From Acerihabitans sp035013185 (GTDB lineage Bacteria; Pseudomonadota; Gammaproteobacteria; Enterobacterales; Enterobacteriaceae), in contig NZ_JAYGJO010000008.1 in the NCBI RefSeq assembly GCF_035013185.1, forward strand, positions 62,001-126,000: a stretch of 64,000 bases of DNA, given 5' to 3'. The notes below the pieces were generated by a model, which did no database searches, was not told the origin of the DNA, and saw nothing but the letters and a program-made list of their open reading frames with translations. Position numbers and translations under genes: made by a program. Below are positions 1-8,535 of this stretch, one piece after another (position 1 is the first letter of the stretch; the number at the start of each line of letters is the position of its first letter).

Positions 1-245
1 TTCGGAATTTAAGTAGGGACAACCTTATCAAAATAGGGTATTTAATGATTTATATTCTCGTCCCAGTTATTTCCTTTAGGCATGCAACCATTTTTTCCAA
101 AAGCAAACTCGCCGGTTAGTGCCTGCGTGCAGTCGGTGATATGATGCGCAGCTCGATAGAACAAGGCCGTTATCCCCAGGTGTCGACGCTTGGCGGAGAG
201 AGTGAATAACAATTGATACAAAAAAAACAAAAGGATATGCAGTTA

Positions 246-785
246 ATGACACAGCCCATTTTTATGGTTGGCGCAAGGGGTTGCGGCAAGACCACCGTTG
301 GCCAGCTATTGGCCCTGACGCTGGGGTATGAATTTACCGATACCGATGAAATGTTGCTGCGTTCTACCGGCCAAAGTGTGGCACAAATCGTTGAGAGAGA
401 AGGATGGGCGGGTTTCAGGGCAAAAGAGAGCGAAGTATTAAAAAGGGTCACCGGTGTATGCAAGGTGATCGCGACAGGCGGCGGTATCGTTTTGGCGGCA
501 GCCAATCGCCAGTTTATGCAAAGCCACGGCACGGTAATTTATCTGCATGCGCACGCCGATGTATTGGCACGGCGACTTGAAGCCTTTCCGCAAGACGATC
601 AGCGTCCGAGTCTTACCGGACGGCCGATCGTTGAGGAAATTGCCGAGGTCCTGTTAGCGCGGGAAACGTTGTACCAGGATGCTGCCCATCATGTGTTCGA
701 CGCTGCCGTGTCGCCTGATGGGGTCGTTGCCGCGATAGTCCGGCAGTTGCAGCCGCAGTGCCAATTGGGTTGCTCAAGACCCTGA
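246..785 (+). CDS. aroL: Shikimate kinase II
   Basis: Phosphorylates shikimate to shikimate 3-phosphate with ATP, a cytoplasmic step of the chorismate (aromatic amino acid) pathway. Seen: P-loop GARGCGKT at residues 9-16, D34 and R58 at the expected shikimate-binding places, GGG 78-80, and the lid RPSLTGRP at 120-127. It is 179 aa against about 174 in E. coli AroL. ATG 246 is chosen because it matches the E. coli start (MTQP) and has AAGGA at 231-235; TTG 213 and ATG 237 lie upstream in frame. yaiA follows 61 nt later, as in E. coli. No TyrR or TrpR operator was recognised upstream. AroL rather than AroK is inferred from the yaiA neighbour and sequence similarity. Confidence 0.95.
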   Translation: MTQPIFMVGARGCGKTTVGQLLALTLGYEFTDTDEMLLRSTGQSVAQIVEREGWAGFRAKESEVLKRVTGVCKVIATGGGIVLAAANRQFMQSHGTVIYLHAHADVLARRLEAFPQDDQRPSLTGRPIVEEIAEVLLARETLYQDAAHHVFDAAVSPDGVVAAIVRQLQPQCQLGCSRP

Positions 786-846
786 GTGCAATCCAGTGGC
801 TTAAGCTATACTGGATTAATGAACCCACTCTAGAAGGAATAGTCGC

Positions 847-1038
847 ATGGCAAGCAATCCCCCCTATCCACGTGAAGCGCGTATTGTGCGAAAAGAACAA
901 GGACTGCCGGGCGAAACCAAGCAAAAGTTCGAGCTGCGCGCCGATCATCCTAAGCCGAATACTCTTATCAGTGAACATGATACTGAGTCGGAAGCGCAGG
1001 ATGCCAAACAGCGTTATCAAGGCGTAGATAAAGGCTAA
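847..1038 (+). CDS. yaiA: Small conserved protein YaiA
   Basis: A 63-aa protein of unknown function, recognised by its close match to E. coli YaiA: the N-terminal PPYPREA motif, the central LRADHPKP, and LISEH followed by DAKQRY. It is soluble with no signal peptide or membrane segment, and rich in charged residues. The ribosome binding site AGAAGGA lies just upstream of ATG 847. It follows aroL, as in E. coli, where aroL and yaiA are co-transcribed and aroM comes next; aroM is absent here. No function is proposed. Confidence 0.92.
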   Translation: MASNPPYPREARIVRKEQGLPGETKQKFELRADHPKPNTLISEHDTESEAQDAKQRYQGVDKG

Positions 1039-1213
1039 ACTTCAGCTTTTGCCCCAGGGAATCAACCGACTGATTCCGGTTAATCTATTCGTTGGCGAGA
1101 CAACATATCGATTCTGCTTTTGGTCCGTCATTTTTTGGCAATAAGGCGTGACAAATCATTGATTCGCCTTTTAATATGAATGACTGAAATTATTATCGTA
1201 AAGGAATAGATTT

Positions 1214-1504
1214 ATGCTGAACGTTAATGAGTATTTTGCTGGAAAAGTAAAGTCCATTGGATTTGATTCCGCAAGTATTGGCCGGGCCAGCGTCGGTGTG
1301 ATGGAAACCGGCGAATATACGTTCACCACTGCCCAGCCCGAAGAAATGACCGTACTAAACGGCGCATTACGGGTGTTATTACCGGGTTCCCATGATTGGC
1401 AGGTCTTTATGCCTGGCGAGGTGTTTTTTGTGCCAACGCAAAGTGAATTTATTGTGCAAGTGGCGGAAGCCAGCGCCTACCTATGCAAATATTTAAGTAA
1501 ATGA
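1214..1504 (+). CDS. ppnP: Pyrimidine/purine nucleoside phosphorylase PpnP
   Basis: A 96-aa single-domain cupin. The E. coli homologue (YaiE/PpnP) splits purine and pyrimidine nucleosides with phosphate to the free base and ribose 1-phosphate. Seen: the family core NEYF.GKVKSIGF at the N-terminus, GRASVGVM, EEMTVLNGALRVLLP and a C-terminal YLCKYL. The length matches the family (about 94 aa). RBS AAAGGAATAG lies before ATG 1214. It stands alone, 175 nt after yaiA and convergent with rdgC; two GC-rich hairpins separate the convergent pair. Confidence 0.95.
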   Translation: MLNVNEYFAGKVKSIGFDSASIGRASVGVMETGEYTFTTAQPEEMTVLNGALRVLLPGSHDWQVFMPGEVFFVPTQSEFIVQVAEASAYLCKYLSK

Positions 1505-1510
1505 TTTTTG

Positions 1511-1579
1511 CCTGAGGCGCCCATTGGCGGTTGCCTCATGAGCGTAGCCCGCAATGCCGCCATGGGCATTGCGGGCTAC
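1511..1579. terminator. Two hairpins between convergent ppnP and rdgC
   Basis: First hairpin: TGAGGC (about 1513) pairs with GCCTCA (about 1538). Second: a perfect 15-bp stem, GTAGCCCGCAATGCC at 1544-1558 with its complement at 1565-1579, around a 6-nt loop. Neither arm is followed by a strong T run, so the role as a bidirectional terminator or REP-like hairpin is inferred from strength and position between convergent genes. Confidence 0.55.
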
Positions 1580-1595
1580 CGACCTGACATTATGC

Positions 1596-2507
1596 TCAGC
1601 GCTGGGCTTCGCCACCGAGGGCGGTGATGAGTTGCTCAATTAATCCCGCAAGCTCGCCGGTCATCAGGATAAAATCAGCGTCGAAACGTTGGGCATAATC
1701 TTCCCGATCGATATCATCGTTTTGTTCGCGCAGCGTATCGGCGAATTTCAGCCTTTTGAGGGTGGCATCGTCGGCCAGGATAAATTGAATTCGCTCCTGC
1801 CAATCAAGGGCAAGTTTAGTCACCACTTTCCCGGCTTCAATATGTGCGGCGATTTCGTCACTGGCCAGATCTTGTTTTTTGCAGCGGATAATCCCACCAT
1901 CTTCCAGCAGTGCCTTTAATTCAGCCTCATCTTGCACCTGGAAACCCGCGGGCACTTCGCCACCGCGCACCCATTGCGTCAGGGTAAGCTCAATAGGATT
2001 TTCCAGCGTCAGCGGCACCACCGGCAGCGAGCCAAGGGATTTACGCAATAGCGCCAGGGCATCTTCTGCTTTTTTTGCGCTGGCGGCATCAACAATGACC
2101 AGGCTGCGCGTGGTGTCCAGCCAGATGAAGGTCTGACTAAAGCGGCTGAACGCTCGTGGCATCAGGCTAAAAAGGACCTCATCTTTAAGCGCGTCTTTTT
2201 CCGTTTTGCGCAGCTTGCGGCTTTGATCGTTTTCCAGTTTCTCAATCTTGCCCTGCAATTCCTGTTTTATCACCGAGGACGGTAAGATTTTTTCTTCTTT
2301 GCGCACGCAAATTAAAATCTGGTCGTTGACAGCGTGGGTTAACGCCTGGCTCTTGTCACCCAATGGGGACACCCATCCCGACTTTGCCATATCCTGGCTG
2401 CCGCACGGGGTGTATGCGGCGCCCGCCAATTGTTTTTCCATCTCTTCCGCCGATAACACGAGCTCGCGGTTTAGACGGTAAATCATAATATTCTTAAACC
2501 AAAACAT
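1596..2507 (-). CDS. rdgC: Recombination-associated protein RdgC
   Basis: A nucleoid-associated DNA-binding protein; in E. coli it forms a ring-shaped dimer around duplex DNA and restrains RecA. At 303 aa it has exactly the E. coli length, and it aligns throughout: the N-terminal MFWFKN, TPCGSQDMAK.GWV, KEEKILPS, LPRAFSRFSQT, SAKKAEDALALLRKSLGSLPVVPL, LEDGGIIR.KKQDL and the final GGEAQR. An in-frame ATG lies 24 nt upstream at 2531; ATG 2507 is chosen to match E. coli. In E. coli mak and araJ lie between rdgC and sbcC; both are absent here, leaving a 169-nt gap that should hold the rdgC promoter. Confidence 0.96.
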   Translation of the reverse strand: MFWFKNIMIYRLNRELVLSAEEMEKQLAGAAYTPCGSQDMAKSGWVSPLGDKSQALTHAVNDQILICVRKEEKILPSSVIKQELQGKIEKLENDQSRKLRKTEKDALKDEVLFSLMPRAFSRFSQTFIWLDTTRSLVIVDAASAKKAEDALALLRKSLGSLPVVPLTLENPIELTLTQWVRGGEVPAGFQVQDEAELKALLEDGGIIRCKKQDLASDEIAAHIEAGKVVTKLALDWQERIQFILADDATLKRLKFADTLREQNDDIDREDYAQRFDADFILMTGELAGLIEQLITALGGEAQR

Positions 2508-2676
2508 GATGTTATGTCCCTGACCGGGCACGCCTGCACGCGCGCGGGTTATTCATACGCAGCGCGCATGATAGCGCATTGAGCGCGTAAAATCGGCAAG
2601 GATTTTTTTTGCTTTATGACGAATTATCCTAAAACACAATGACTTCATTATTTAATTAACCTTAATTCGACATTTT

Positions 2677-5600
2677 TTATTGATGTACTGCAAAGCGCGC
2701 TTCCAGGCGACTGAGCCCAAGTCCGTTAATCTTTTTGACCTTGATTTGCACTGGAATACGTTCTTTCATGGCTTCCACATGGCTTATCACGCCAATCGTT
2801 TTGCCGGTGGCATTGAGTGAATCCAGTGCATCGAGCGCAATATCCAGTGTTTGGGCATCCAGGGTGCCAAATCCTTCGTCGAGAAACAGCGAATCAATGC
2901 GGGTTTTATGGCTGACCAGATCCGAAAGCGCCAGGGCGAGCGCCAGACTTACCAGGAAACTCTCTCCGCCAGAGAGCGTGCGGGTATCGCGCACCGCGTC
3001 GCCTTGCCAGGTATCCACCACTTCGAGTTCCAGTTCTGCTGCGGATTTGCGTTGTAGTTGATAGCGGCCATGCAGGCGTGAGAGCTGTTGGTTGGCGAGG
3101 TAAATCAGGTGTTCCAGCGTCAGCCCTTGGGCAAATTTGCGGAATTTATCCCCCTCTTTGGAACCGATCAACTCATTGAGATAGCTCCAGTCCGCATAGT
3201 GTCGTTCGCTTTGCATTATCTGATCTAGCAGTGTTTGTTGCTCGAGGCGGTGTTGCTGATGATTAGCCAGTTGTTGCTGGATTTGGCCTGAAAGCCGCGC
3301 CTGTTCCCAGAGTCGGGTTTGCAATTCGGCTAGGTGTTGTTCGACCGCAGGCAAATCGGTTGCGACGTCCAGTGTGGCGGGGCGCTCATCCTGCCACTGC
3401 CGTAGACTGTGTTGCGCCTGTTGCCATAGTATGTCCGTCTGTTGGCGCCGTTGTTCCAATTGATCCCGCAATTTTTGCAATCGGTCACGTTCCTGCGCTG
3501 GCAGCAGTGCAGCGCGCAGCGCATCGACATTGGCAAAAGGACTCGAGACCAGAGCCTCGTCAAGGGCTGCTTGCGCCCGTTGCGCTTGTTCGGTAAACGT
3601 GGTCAATTGGCGCCGCTGCGCATCAATGTTCCCGGTAAGCCGGTGTAATTGTTCTTGCGCCTGTTGCAGATGCTGTTCCGCCTGGCGACGCGTGTGCTCT
3701 AGTTCCTGCGCCCGGGTACGTAATCGGGCGCCAAGCTGTGCCACGCTTAAATCACCACCGAGCCGAATGCGATTTTCCCTTAGTTGACCAAGCGTGCTGA
3801 GGGTCTGTTGATGTTGCTCGGCCAGGTGCTGGATCTGTTGCGTCAGATCCAGCAAAGTCTCCTGCTGATTAACCCGGTTGCCGTTAAGGGCGACAAGTTG
3901 ATTTTTAACTTCGTGTTCCCGTTGACTATGTTCTTGCCATTGGCGCCATTCGTGTTGGCGTTCCGTCAGCCAGTGATCCATATCGCCATCCGCGGGCATT
4001 GTTAGCCCAAGCTGTGCGATGGCTTCGTCACGCTGTGTCACCCACTGTGCAATGTGGTGCGTTCGAGACTGGAGACGTTGTTGTACCTCGAGTAGCGTCT
4101 GCGCTGCGGCATCCCGCTGTTGGCTGGTCAGCGTTAATCGCCCTTCGGCCTGTTGGCAAAGAGTGTTGGCATCGTTAAGGGCATCGCGCGCCGTCTGCCA
4201 GCGTTGATTAAGCTGTCGTCGGGCATCCAGTCGGTGGGCCAATTCCTGTTCGTGGGTATCATGCTGTGTTAGCCAGTGGTTGACTGCAGCCGTATCGTCG
4301 GCGGACAGACTGACGCCTAGCGCGGCGGTGGTCTGATGCCAGTTTTCATCAAGCGTGATGGATTGCAGTTTTAGCTGCGTCAGCTCGTCGTTGATCTGGT
4401 GTAGTTGGGTTTGCAGCATGTCATAACGGGTTTGTGCCGCTACCACACCGGCGTTAATCTCTTTCACTTCTTTATCCAGCGCCAGCCGGCGCCGGTCGGT
4501 TTCCTCAGGGCGCAGAGCCTGATACGTGTCGATGCCCGGATGTTCGATGGCCCCGCAGACGGGGCACGGGATGCCGGGTTGTAAGCTTTTTCGGTGTTGT
4601 TCAAGCGAGACAATTTGCTGTTCCAGCACGTATCGGGCACGCACTTCTTCAAGCAGTGCCGTTTTATCTGCCTGGATGCGTAATTGCCCGCAGAGGCTCT
4701 CGGTAAGCTTGGCACACTCCTGCTGTAATTGGGTTTCGCGCAGTTGCTGCCTGGACAGATCCCGGTTCAGTGGTTCGATCTGCGTGCATAAGGTTGAAAG
4801 CCTGGCGCGCAGAAGGCTTTGTTGTTGGCTTTGTTGCAACTCGGTGCGCAGGTTGGTCTCTGAATATTCCGTTTCCAGCGTTTGCCGCTGTTGTTGCAGT
4901 GACGCCAGTTCCTGGTGGGCGGTATCGACGCTTTGGCGAATCTGGTTGGTGCTGTCCAGCGCAGATTGGCGGGCAGTTTCTCGTGCTTGCCATTCACCTG
5001 CCAACGCGGTGGTTTGGTGGGTTAGCTCGCTGATTTCGTGTTGCTCACGCCGATGATAAGCGACATTTTCGCGCCAGAGTGGCAACAGTTCCCCCCATTG
5101 TTGGCAAGGTGCATGTTGGCGCAGAAAACCTTCGGTTTCAGCGGCCAATGCCATGACTTGCCGTTGCTGTTGCTCAGTTACCGCGAGTGTCGCTTGTCGC
5201 TGTTTTAGTTGACCGATCAACAGGTCGTTTTGCTGCTGTTGTTGTACGGCCAGTTGATCGAGTCCGGCTATTTTTTGATCCAACGGAACGATCTGTTCAT
5301 CGATCAACTGCTGCTGCTGCTGTTGGTACTCAGCCTGTTGCTGACTGGCTTGACGCGCAGTCTCCAGACCTGAGCTTAGGGGTTGCAGCGCTTGTTGCAG
5401 TTGGGTTTGTTGAACATCCGAGGCAATAAGATCATCGTGCTGACGGGTCTGGGCCTGGATGCAGGTTTGCAGTCCATCGAGCAACGGCCTGAGCTTTTCC
5501 GCCGGTTCTCCACGCGCCAAACGCCCGAGAGCATCTTCGGACTCATGGAGGGCAGTGTCGGTCGTTTGGCGTTCGGTCTCGGCTTTGGTGAGTTGATCTC

Positions 5601-6360
5601 GTCGCTGGCGATGCCCGGTCAGCCAGGCGTGATGCCGCTGCTCCAGTGCCTGCAGATCGTTGAGACGGGCCAATTCGGTTTGCTGAGCCAACTGTTGAGC
5701 ATCAAGCTGCGCGAGTTGGCTTTCAGTGAGTAATTCGATGGCTGCGGCGCGCGCCTGCAGAATGTCGAGATCGGTTTTGACCTGTTTATGATGATCGAAA
5801 ATATCGGCGGAGATGCGCCCATAGATATCGGTACCGGTGAGTTCTTCCAGCAGCTCCGCACGTTGTTTGGCATCGGCATTAAGGAAGGCGGCAAAGTCCC
5901 CCTGTGCCAGGAGTACCGATTTGGTGAAACGAGCAAAATCCAGCCCGGTGAGTTCGCAAGTCAGGCGCAGTTTATCGCTGATTTTTTCCGCCAGGATCAC
6001 TCCATCTCCGATACGCGCCAGCTCTACCTTGATATCCTGCAGCTTGCCTTCAGGCTGATTTTTGGCCCGGCGCTGGCTCCAGAACGCACGGTAGCCGACA
6101 CCCTTGACCTCAAATTCAACTTCTGCCAGGGATTCGGCAGTATGCCGAGTCATTAAATCTTGCCCCGGTGTCCTGTCCAGGCGCGGTGTGCGGTGATAAA
6201 GCGCCAGGCAAATCGCATCGAGCAGCGTGGTTTTGCCTGCGCCGGTTGGTCCGGTTATGGCAAATAGACTACTGCGATCAAAGGGCGCAGCGGTGAAATC
6301 GATTTTCCACTCACCCTGTAGCGCATTAATATTTTTTAGCCGAAGGGTCAAAATTTTCAA
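2677..6360 (-). CDS. sbcC: SbcCD nuclease ATPase subunit SbcC
   Basis: SMC/Rad50-like ATPase that works with SbcD to cut DNA hairpins and palindromes and to process DNA ends. Seen: N-terminal Walker A GPTGAGKT at 37-44; a very long Gln-rich coiled coil; the zinc hook CPVC with cysteines at 599 and 602; a second coiled coil; the ABC signature LSGGES near 1120; and Walker B LFLDEGFGTLD near 1160. At 1227 aa it is longer than E. coli SbcC (1048 aa), the extra length lying in the coiled coils. Its start overlaps the sbcD stop by 4 nt (ATGA), so the two are translationally coupled. A palindrome-cutting enzyme is of note in a region rich in large palindromes. Confidence 0.97.
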   Translation of the reverse strand: MKILTLRLKNINALQGEWKIDFTAAPFDRSSLFAITGPTGAGKTTLLDAICLALYHRTPRLDRTPGQDLMTRHTAESLAEVEFEVKGVGYRAFWSQRRAKNQPEGKLQDIKVELARIGDGVILAEKISDKLRLTCELTGLDFARFTKSVLLAQGDFAAFLNADAKQRAELLEELTGTDIYGRISADIFDHHKQVKTDLDILQARAAAIELLTESQLAQLDAQQLAQQTELARLNDLQALEQRHHAWLTGHRQRRDQLTKAETERQTTDTALHESEDALGRLARGEPAEKLRPLLDGLQTCIQAQTRQHDDLIASDVQQTQLQQALQPLSSGLETARQASQQQAEYQQQQQQLIDEQIVPLDQKIAGLDQLAVQQQQQNDLLIGQLKQRQATLAVTEQQQRQVMALAAETEGFLRQHAPCQQWGELLPLWRENVAYHRREQHEISELTHQTTALAGEWQARETARQSALDSTNQIRQSVDTAHQELASLQQQRQTLETEYSETNLRTELQQSQQQSLLRARLSTLCTQIEPLNRDLSRQQLRETQLQQECAKLTESLCGQLRIQADKTALLEEVRARYVLEQQIVSLEQHRKSLQPGIPCPVCGAIEHPGIDTYQALRPEETDRRRLALDKEVKEINAGVVAAQTRYDMLQTQLHQINDELTQLKLQSITLDENWHQTTAALGVSLSADDTAAVNHWLTQHDTHEQELAHRLDARRQLNQRWQTARDALNDANTLCQQAEGRLTLTSQQRDAAAQTLLEVQQRLQSRTHHIAQWVTQRDEAIAQLGLTMPADGDMDHWLTERQHEWRQWQEHSQREHEVKNQLVALNGNRVNQQETLLDLTQQIQHLAEQHQQTLSTLGQLRENRIRLGGDLSVAQLGARLRTRAQELEHTRRQAEQHLQQAQEQLHRLTGNIDAQRRQLTTFTEQAQRAQAALDEALVSSPFANVDALRAALLPAQERDRLQKLRDQLEQRRQQTDILWQQAQHSLRQWQDERPATLDVATDLPAVEQHLAELQTRLWEQARLSGQIQQQLANHQQHRLEQQTLLDQIMQSERHYADWSYLNELIGSKEGDKFRKFAQGLTLEHLIYLANQQLSRLHGRYQLQRKSAAELELEVVDTWQGDAVRDTRTLSGGESFLVSLALALALSDLVSHKTRIDSLFLDEGFGTLDAQTLDIALDALDSLNATGKTIGVISHVEAMKERIPVQIKVKKINGLGLSRLEARFAVHQ

Positions 6361-7610
6361 TGCGTGTCTCCAGGTGTGGACTGGGCTGAATTAACGTCGT
6401 CGGCAACCTGTTGATATAAAATCCGAATCCGGTCAAGTTGTTCTGATTCCGGTTGAGGTATTAACGCCAATCGCCGTTCGAAAACGTCTGCTGTGCTCAG
6501 CTCAGTTAGCGTCTCGTGATGTTGGCGCGTCAGGGCCATCAACCGCTGTTCCCGATTTCGGCGCAGAAGCACGATTTCCACCGGCAGGTCGGCTGCCATT
6601 CGTTGGATCTGCTGCTGAATATCGTTGAGATAAACATCAGTGGTCACTTCGATATCCAGCCACACCGGAGGGCCTGGGGGGGTATGGCTAAACGCCTGAA
6701 GGCTGGCTTCGATTTCCGTTAGTGAACCTTTAAGCAGGCGCAGGGCTTGAGTTTCCGGTACCAACAGCGGCACGGTATCGGGCGAATTGTTTTCATCAAA
6801 ACTGACCAGATTCACCTGTTTTGGTTGTCCGGCTTCATCGAAGCTCAGGGCAATGGGGGCACCGCAGTAGCGAATATGTTCTTGGCCAGCAACGCACTGC
6901 GGTCGGTGGATATGGCCCAGGGCAATGTAATCCGCCGGCGGAAACAGCTGGGCGGGAAATGCCTCCAGGCTGCCAATATAGATATCACGCACGGAGTCCG
7001 TAGTGCTGGCACCGACGGTGGTCAAGTGGCCGGTGGCGATGATTGGTAGCGACCCCGGCAGTTGCGCGCGCAGGTTAAGTGCCTGTTGGTATAGCGTCTG
7101 GTAATGTCCGGCAATGGCATCGACCAACGCCCGTTGTTTATCCGGCGCGGATTGTCCGGCGTGGCTTAACAGCATGTCGCGCGGTCTTAAAAATGGGATG
7201 GCACACAGAATGGCACCTGGCTTTCCGTTACGCTGGTTAAGCACCATCACTGGGTTATCGACACCGTTAGTCACCCCGACGCCTGCAATAACTCTCGTGT
7301 GCATACAAGCCAGCAGGGAACGGGATTCGTTTAAGGTTGCTACCGCGTCGTGGTTGCCGGCCATGACAATCAGCTCGCAGCCGGTGGGCTGTAGTGCTTG
7401 TAACGCCACCACAAAATGGTTAAACAGTTCGCGGGCATAACTGGGTGGGGTCCCAGTGTCATAAATATCACCGGCCACGATCACCGCGTCGACCTGGTGC
7501 CGCTCTACCTGCGCCACCAACCAGTCTAGAAATGCTTGATGTTCCCTGGCCCGACTTTTAGTGTAAAACGACTGACCCAAATGCCAGTCGGAAGTATGAA
7601 TGATCCGCAT
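6357..7610 (-). CDS. sbcD: SbcCD nuclease subunit SbcD
   Basis: Mre11-type metallophosphoesterase, the nuclease subunit of SbcCD. Metal-binding motifs are all visible: D8-W-H10, GDIYD at 47-51, GNHD at 85-88 and GHIH near 230. It is 417 aa against about 400 in E. coli. It is the first gene of the sbcDC operon and overlaps sbcC by 4 nt. It is transcribed divergently from phoB, as in E. coli, with about 210 nt between the two start codons. Confidence 0.97.
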   Translation of the reverse strand: MRIIHTSDWHLGQSFYTKSRAREHQAFLDWLVAQVERHQVDAVIVAGDIYDTGTPPSYARELFNHFVVALQALQPTGCELIVMAGNHDAVATLNESRSLLACMHTRVIAGVGVTNGVDNPVMVLNQRNGKPGAILCAIPFLRPRDMLLSHAGQSAPDKQRALVDAIAGHYQTLYQQALNLRAQLPGSLPIIATGHLTTVGASTTDSVRDIYIGSLEAFPAQLFPPADYIALGHIHRPQCVAGQEHIRYCGAPIALSFDEAGQPKQVNLVSFDENNSPDTVPLLVPETQALRLLKGSLTEIEASLQAFSHTPPGPPVWLDIEVTTDVYLNDIQQQIQRMAADLPVEIVLLRRNREQRLMALTRQHHETLTELSTADVFERRLALIPQPESEQLDRIRILYQQVADDVNSAQSTPGDTH

Positions 7611-7757
7611 GGAACTCCAGCGTGAGTGCTTACGTCAGGGTGAGAGTATAAAGCGTTCCCCTGGACGATGCCGTGGTAAAGGTTATCTTCGGCAAGTTAT
7701 ACCAAAAAAAAGGACCTGCAACTATGCTTGCAGCAGGAAGCGCTGATTTTAATAAAT

Positions 7758-7780
7758 CTGTCATAAAAGTGACGCATAAT
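7758..7780 (+). promoter_or_regulatory. Pho box and -10 element of the phoB promoter
   Basis: CTGTCATAAAAGTGAC (7758-7773) matches the Pho box pattern of two CTGTCAT-like direct repeats and stands where E. coli phoB has its Pho box. It overlaps the -35 region, and GCATAAT at 7774-7780 serves as the -10. This implies PhoB autoactivation under phosphate starvation, as known for E. coli. The second repeat half is degenerate. Confidence 0.8.
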
Positions 7781-7821
7781 GCCCGGGCATGTTAACCGCA
7801 GAGATTCATGGCAGGAAAATA

Positions 7822-8511
7822 ATGGCAAAACGCATATTGGTCGTGGAAGATGAAGCACCGATTCGTGAAATGGTGTGCTTTGTATTAGAGCAAAATGGTT
7901 TCCACCCGATTGAGGCCGAGGATTATGGCGTAGCGGTCGGCTTAATGGCTGAGCCTTTTCCAGATCTGGTATTACTCGACTGGATGTTGCCGGGCGGTTC
8001 GGGAATTCAATTTATCAAACATATGAAGCGAGAGATACTCACCCGCGATATTCCGGTTATGATGTTGACCGCCAGGGGGGAGGAGGAAGATCGTGTCCGA
8101 GGACTGGAGGTGGGCGCGGACGATTATATCACCAAGCCGTTTTCCCCAAAAGAGTTGCTGGCACGAATTAAAGCAGTGATGCGCCGGATTTCACCGATGG
8201 CAGTGGAAGACAAAATCGAGGTACAGGGACTCAGCCTGGATCCTTCGTCGCACCGGGTAACCTCTAATGATCTGGCGTTGGATATGGGACCAACCGAATT
8301 TAAGTTATTGCATTTCTTTATGACCCATCCCGAACGGGTATATAGTCGTGAGCAGCTGCTCAACCATGTCTGGGGTACAAATGTCTATGTGGAAGACCGC
8401 ACGGTGGATGTGCATATTCGCCGCTTGCGCAAAGCGCTGGAATCGGGTGGGCACGATAGAATGGTGCAAACGGTACGTGGTACTGGCTACCGTTTTTCGG
8501 CCCGCTATTAA
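7822..8511 (+). CDS. phoB: Phosphate regulon response regulator PhoB
   Basis: OmpR-family response regulator that activates phosphate-starvation genes. Seen: receiver domain (about 1-120) with acidic pocket E9/D10, phosphoacceptor D53 in LLDWMLPGGSG, and K in the KPFSPKEL loop; then a winged-helix DNA-binding domain with GPTEFKLL and the recognition helix RTVDVHIRRLRKAL. It is 229 aa, the E. coli length. ATG 7822 (MAKRILVVED) is chosen over the upstream in-frame ATG 7789. phoR follows after 24 nt in the same operon. Confidence 0.98.
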   Translation: MAKRILVVEDEAPIREMVCFVLEQNGFHPIEAEDYGVAVGLMAEPFPDLVLLDWMLPGGSGIQFIKHMKREILTRDIPVMMLTARGEEEDRVRGLEVGADDYITKPFSPKELLARIKAVMRRISPMAVEDKIEVQGLSLDPSSHRVTSNDLALDMGPTEFKLLHFFMTHPERVYSREQLLNHVWGTNVYVEDRTVDVHIRRLRKALESGGHDRMVQTVRGTGYRFSARY

Positions 8512-8535
8512 CGCGACATCAGAGGAGATCGCCTG

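Noticed and set aside
42..230. 62-aa minus-strand open frame upstream of aroL
   Set aside because: No family resemblance and no convincing RBS; 1-245 is treated as non-coding leader.
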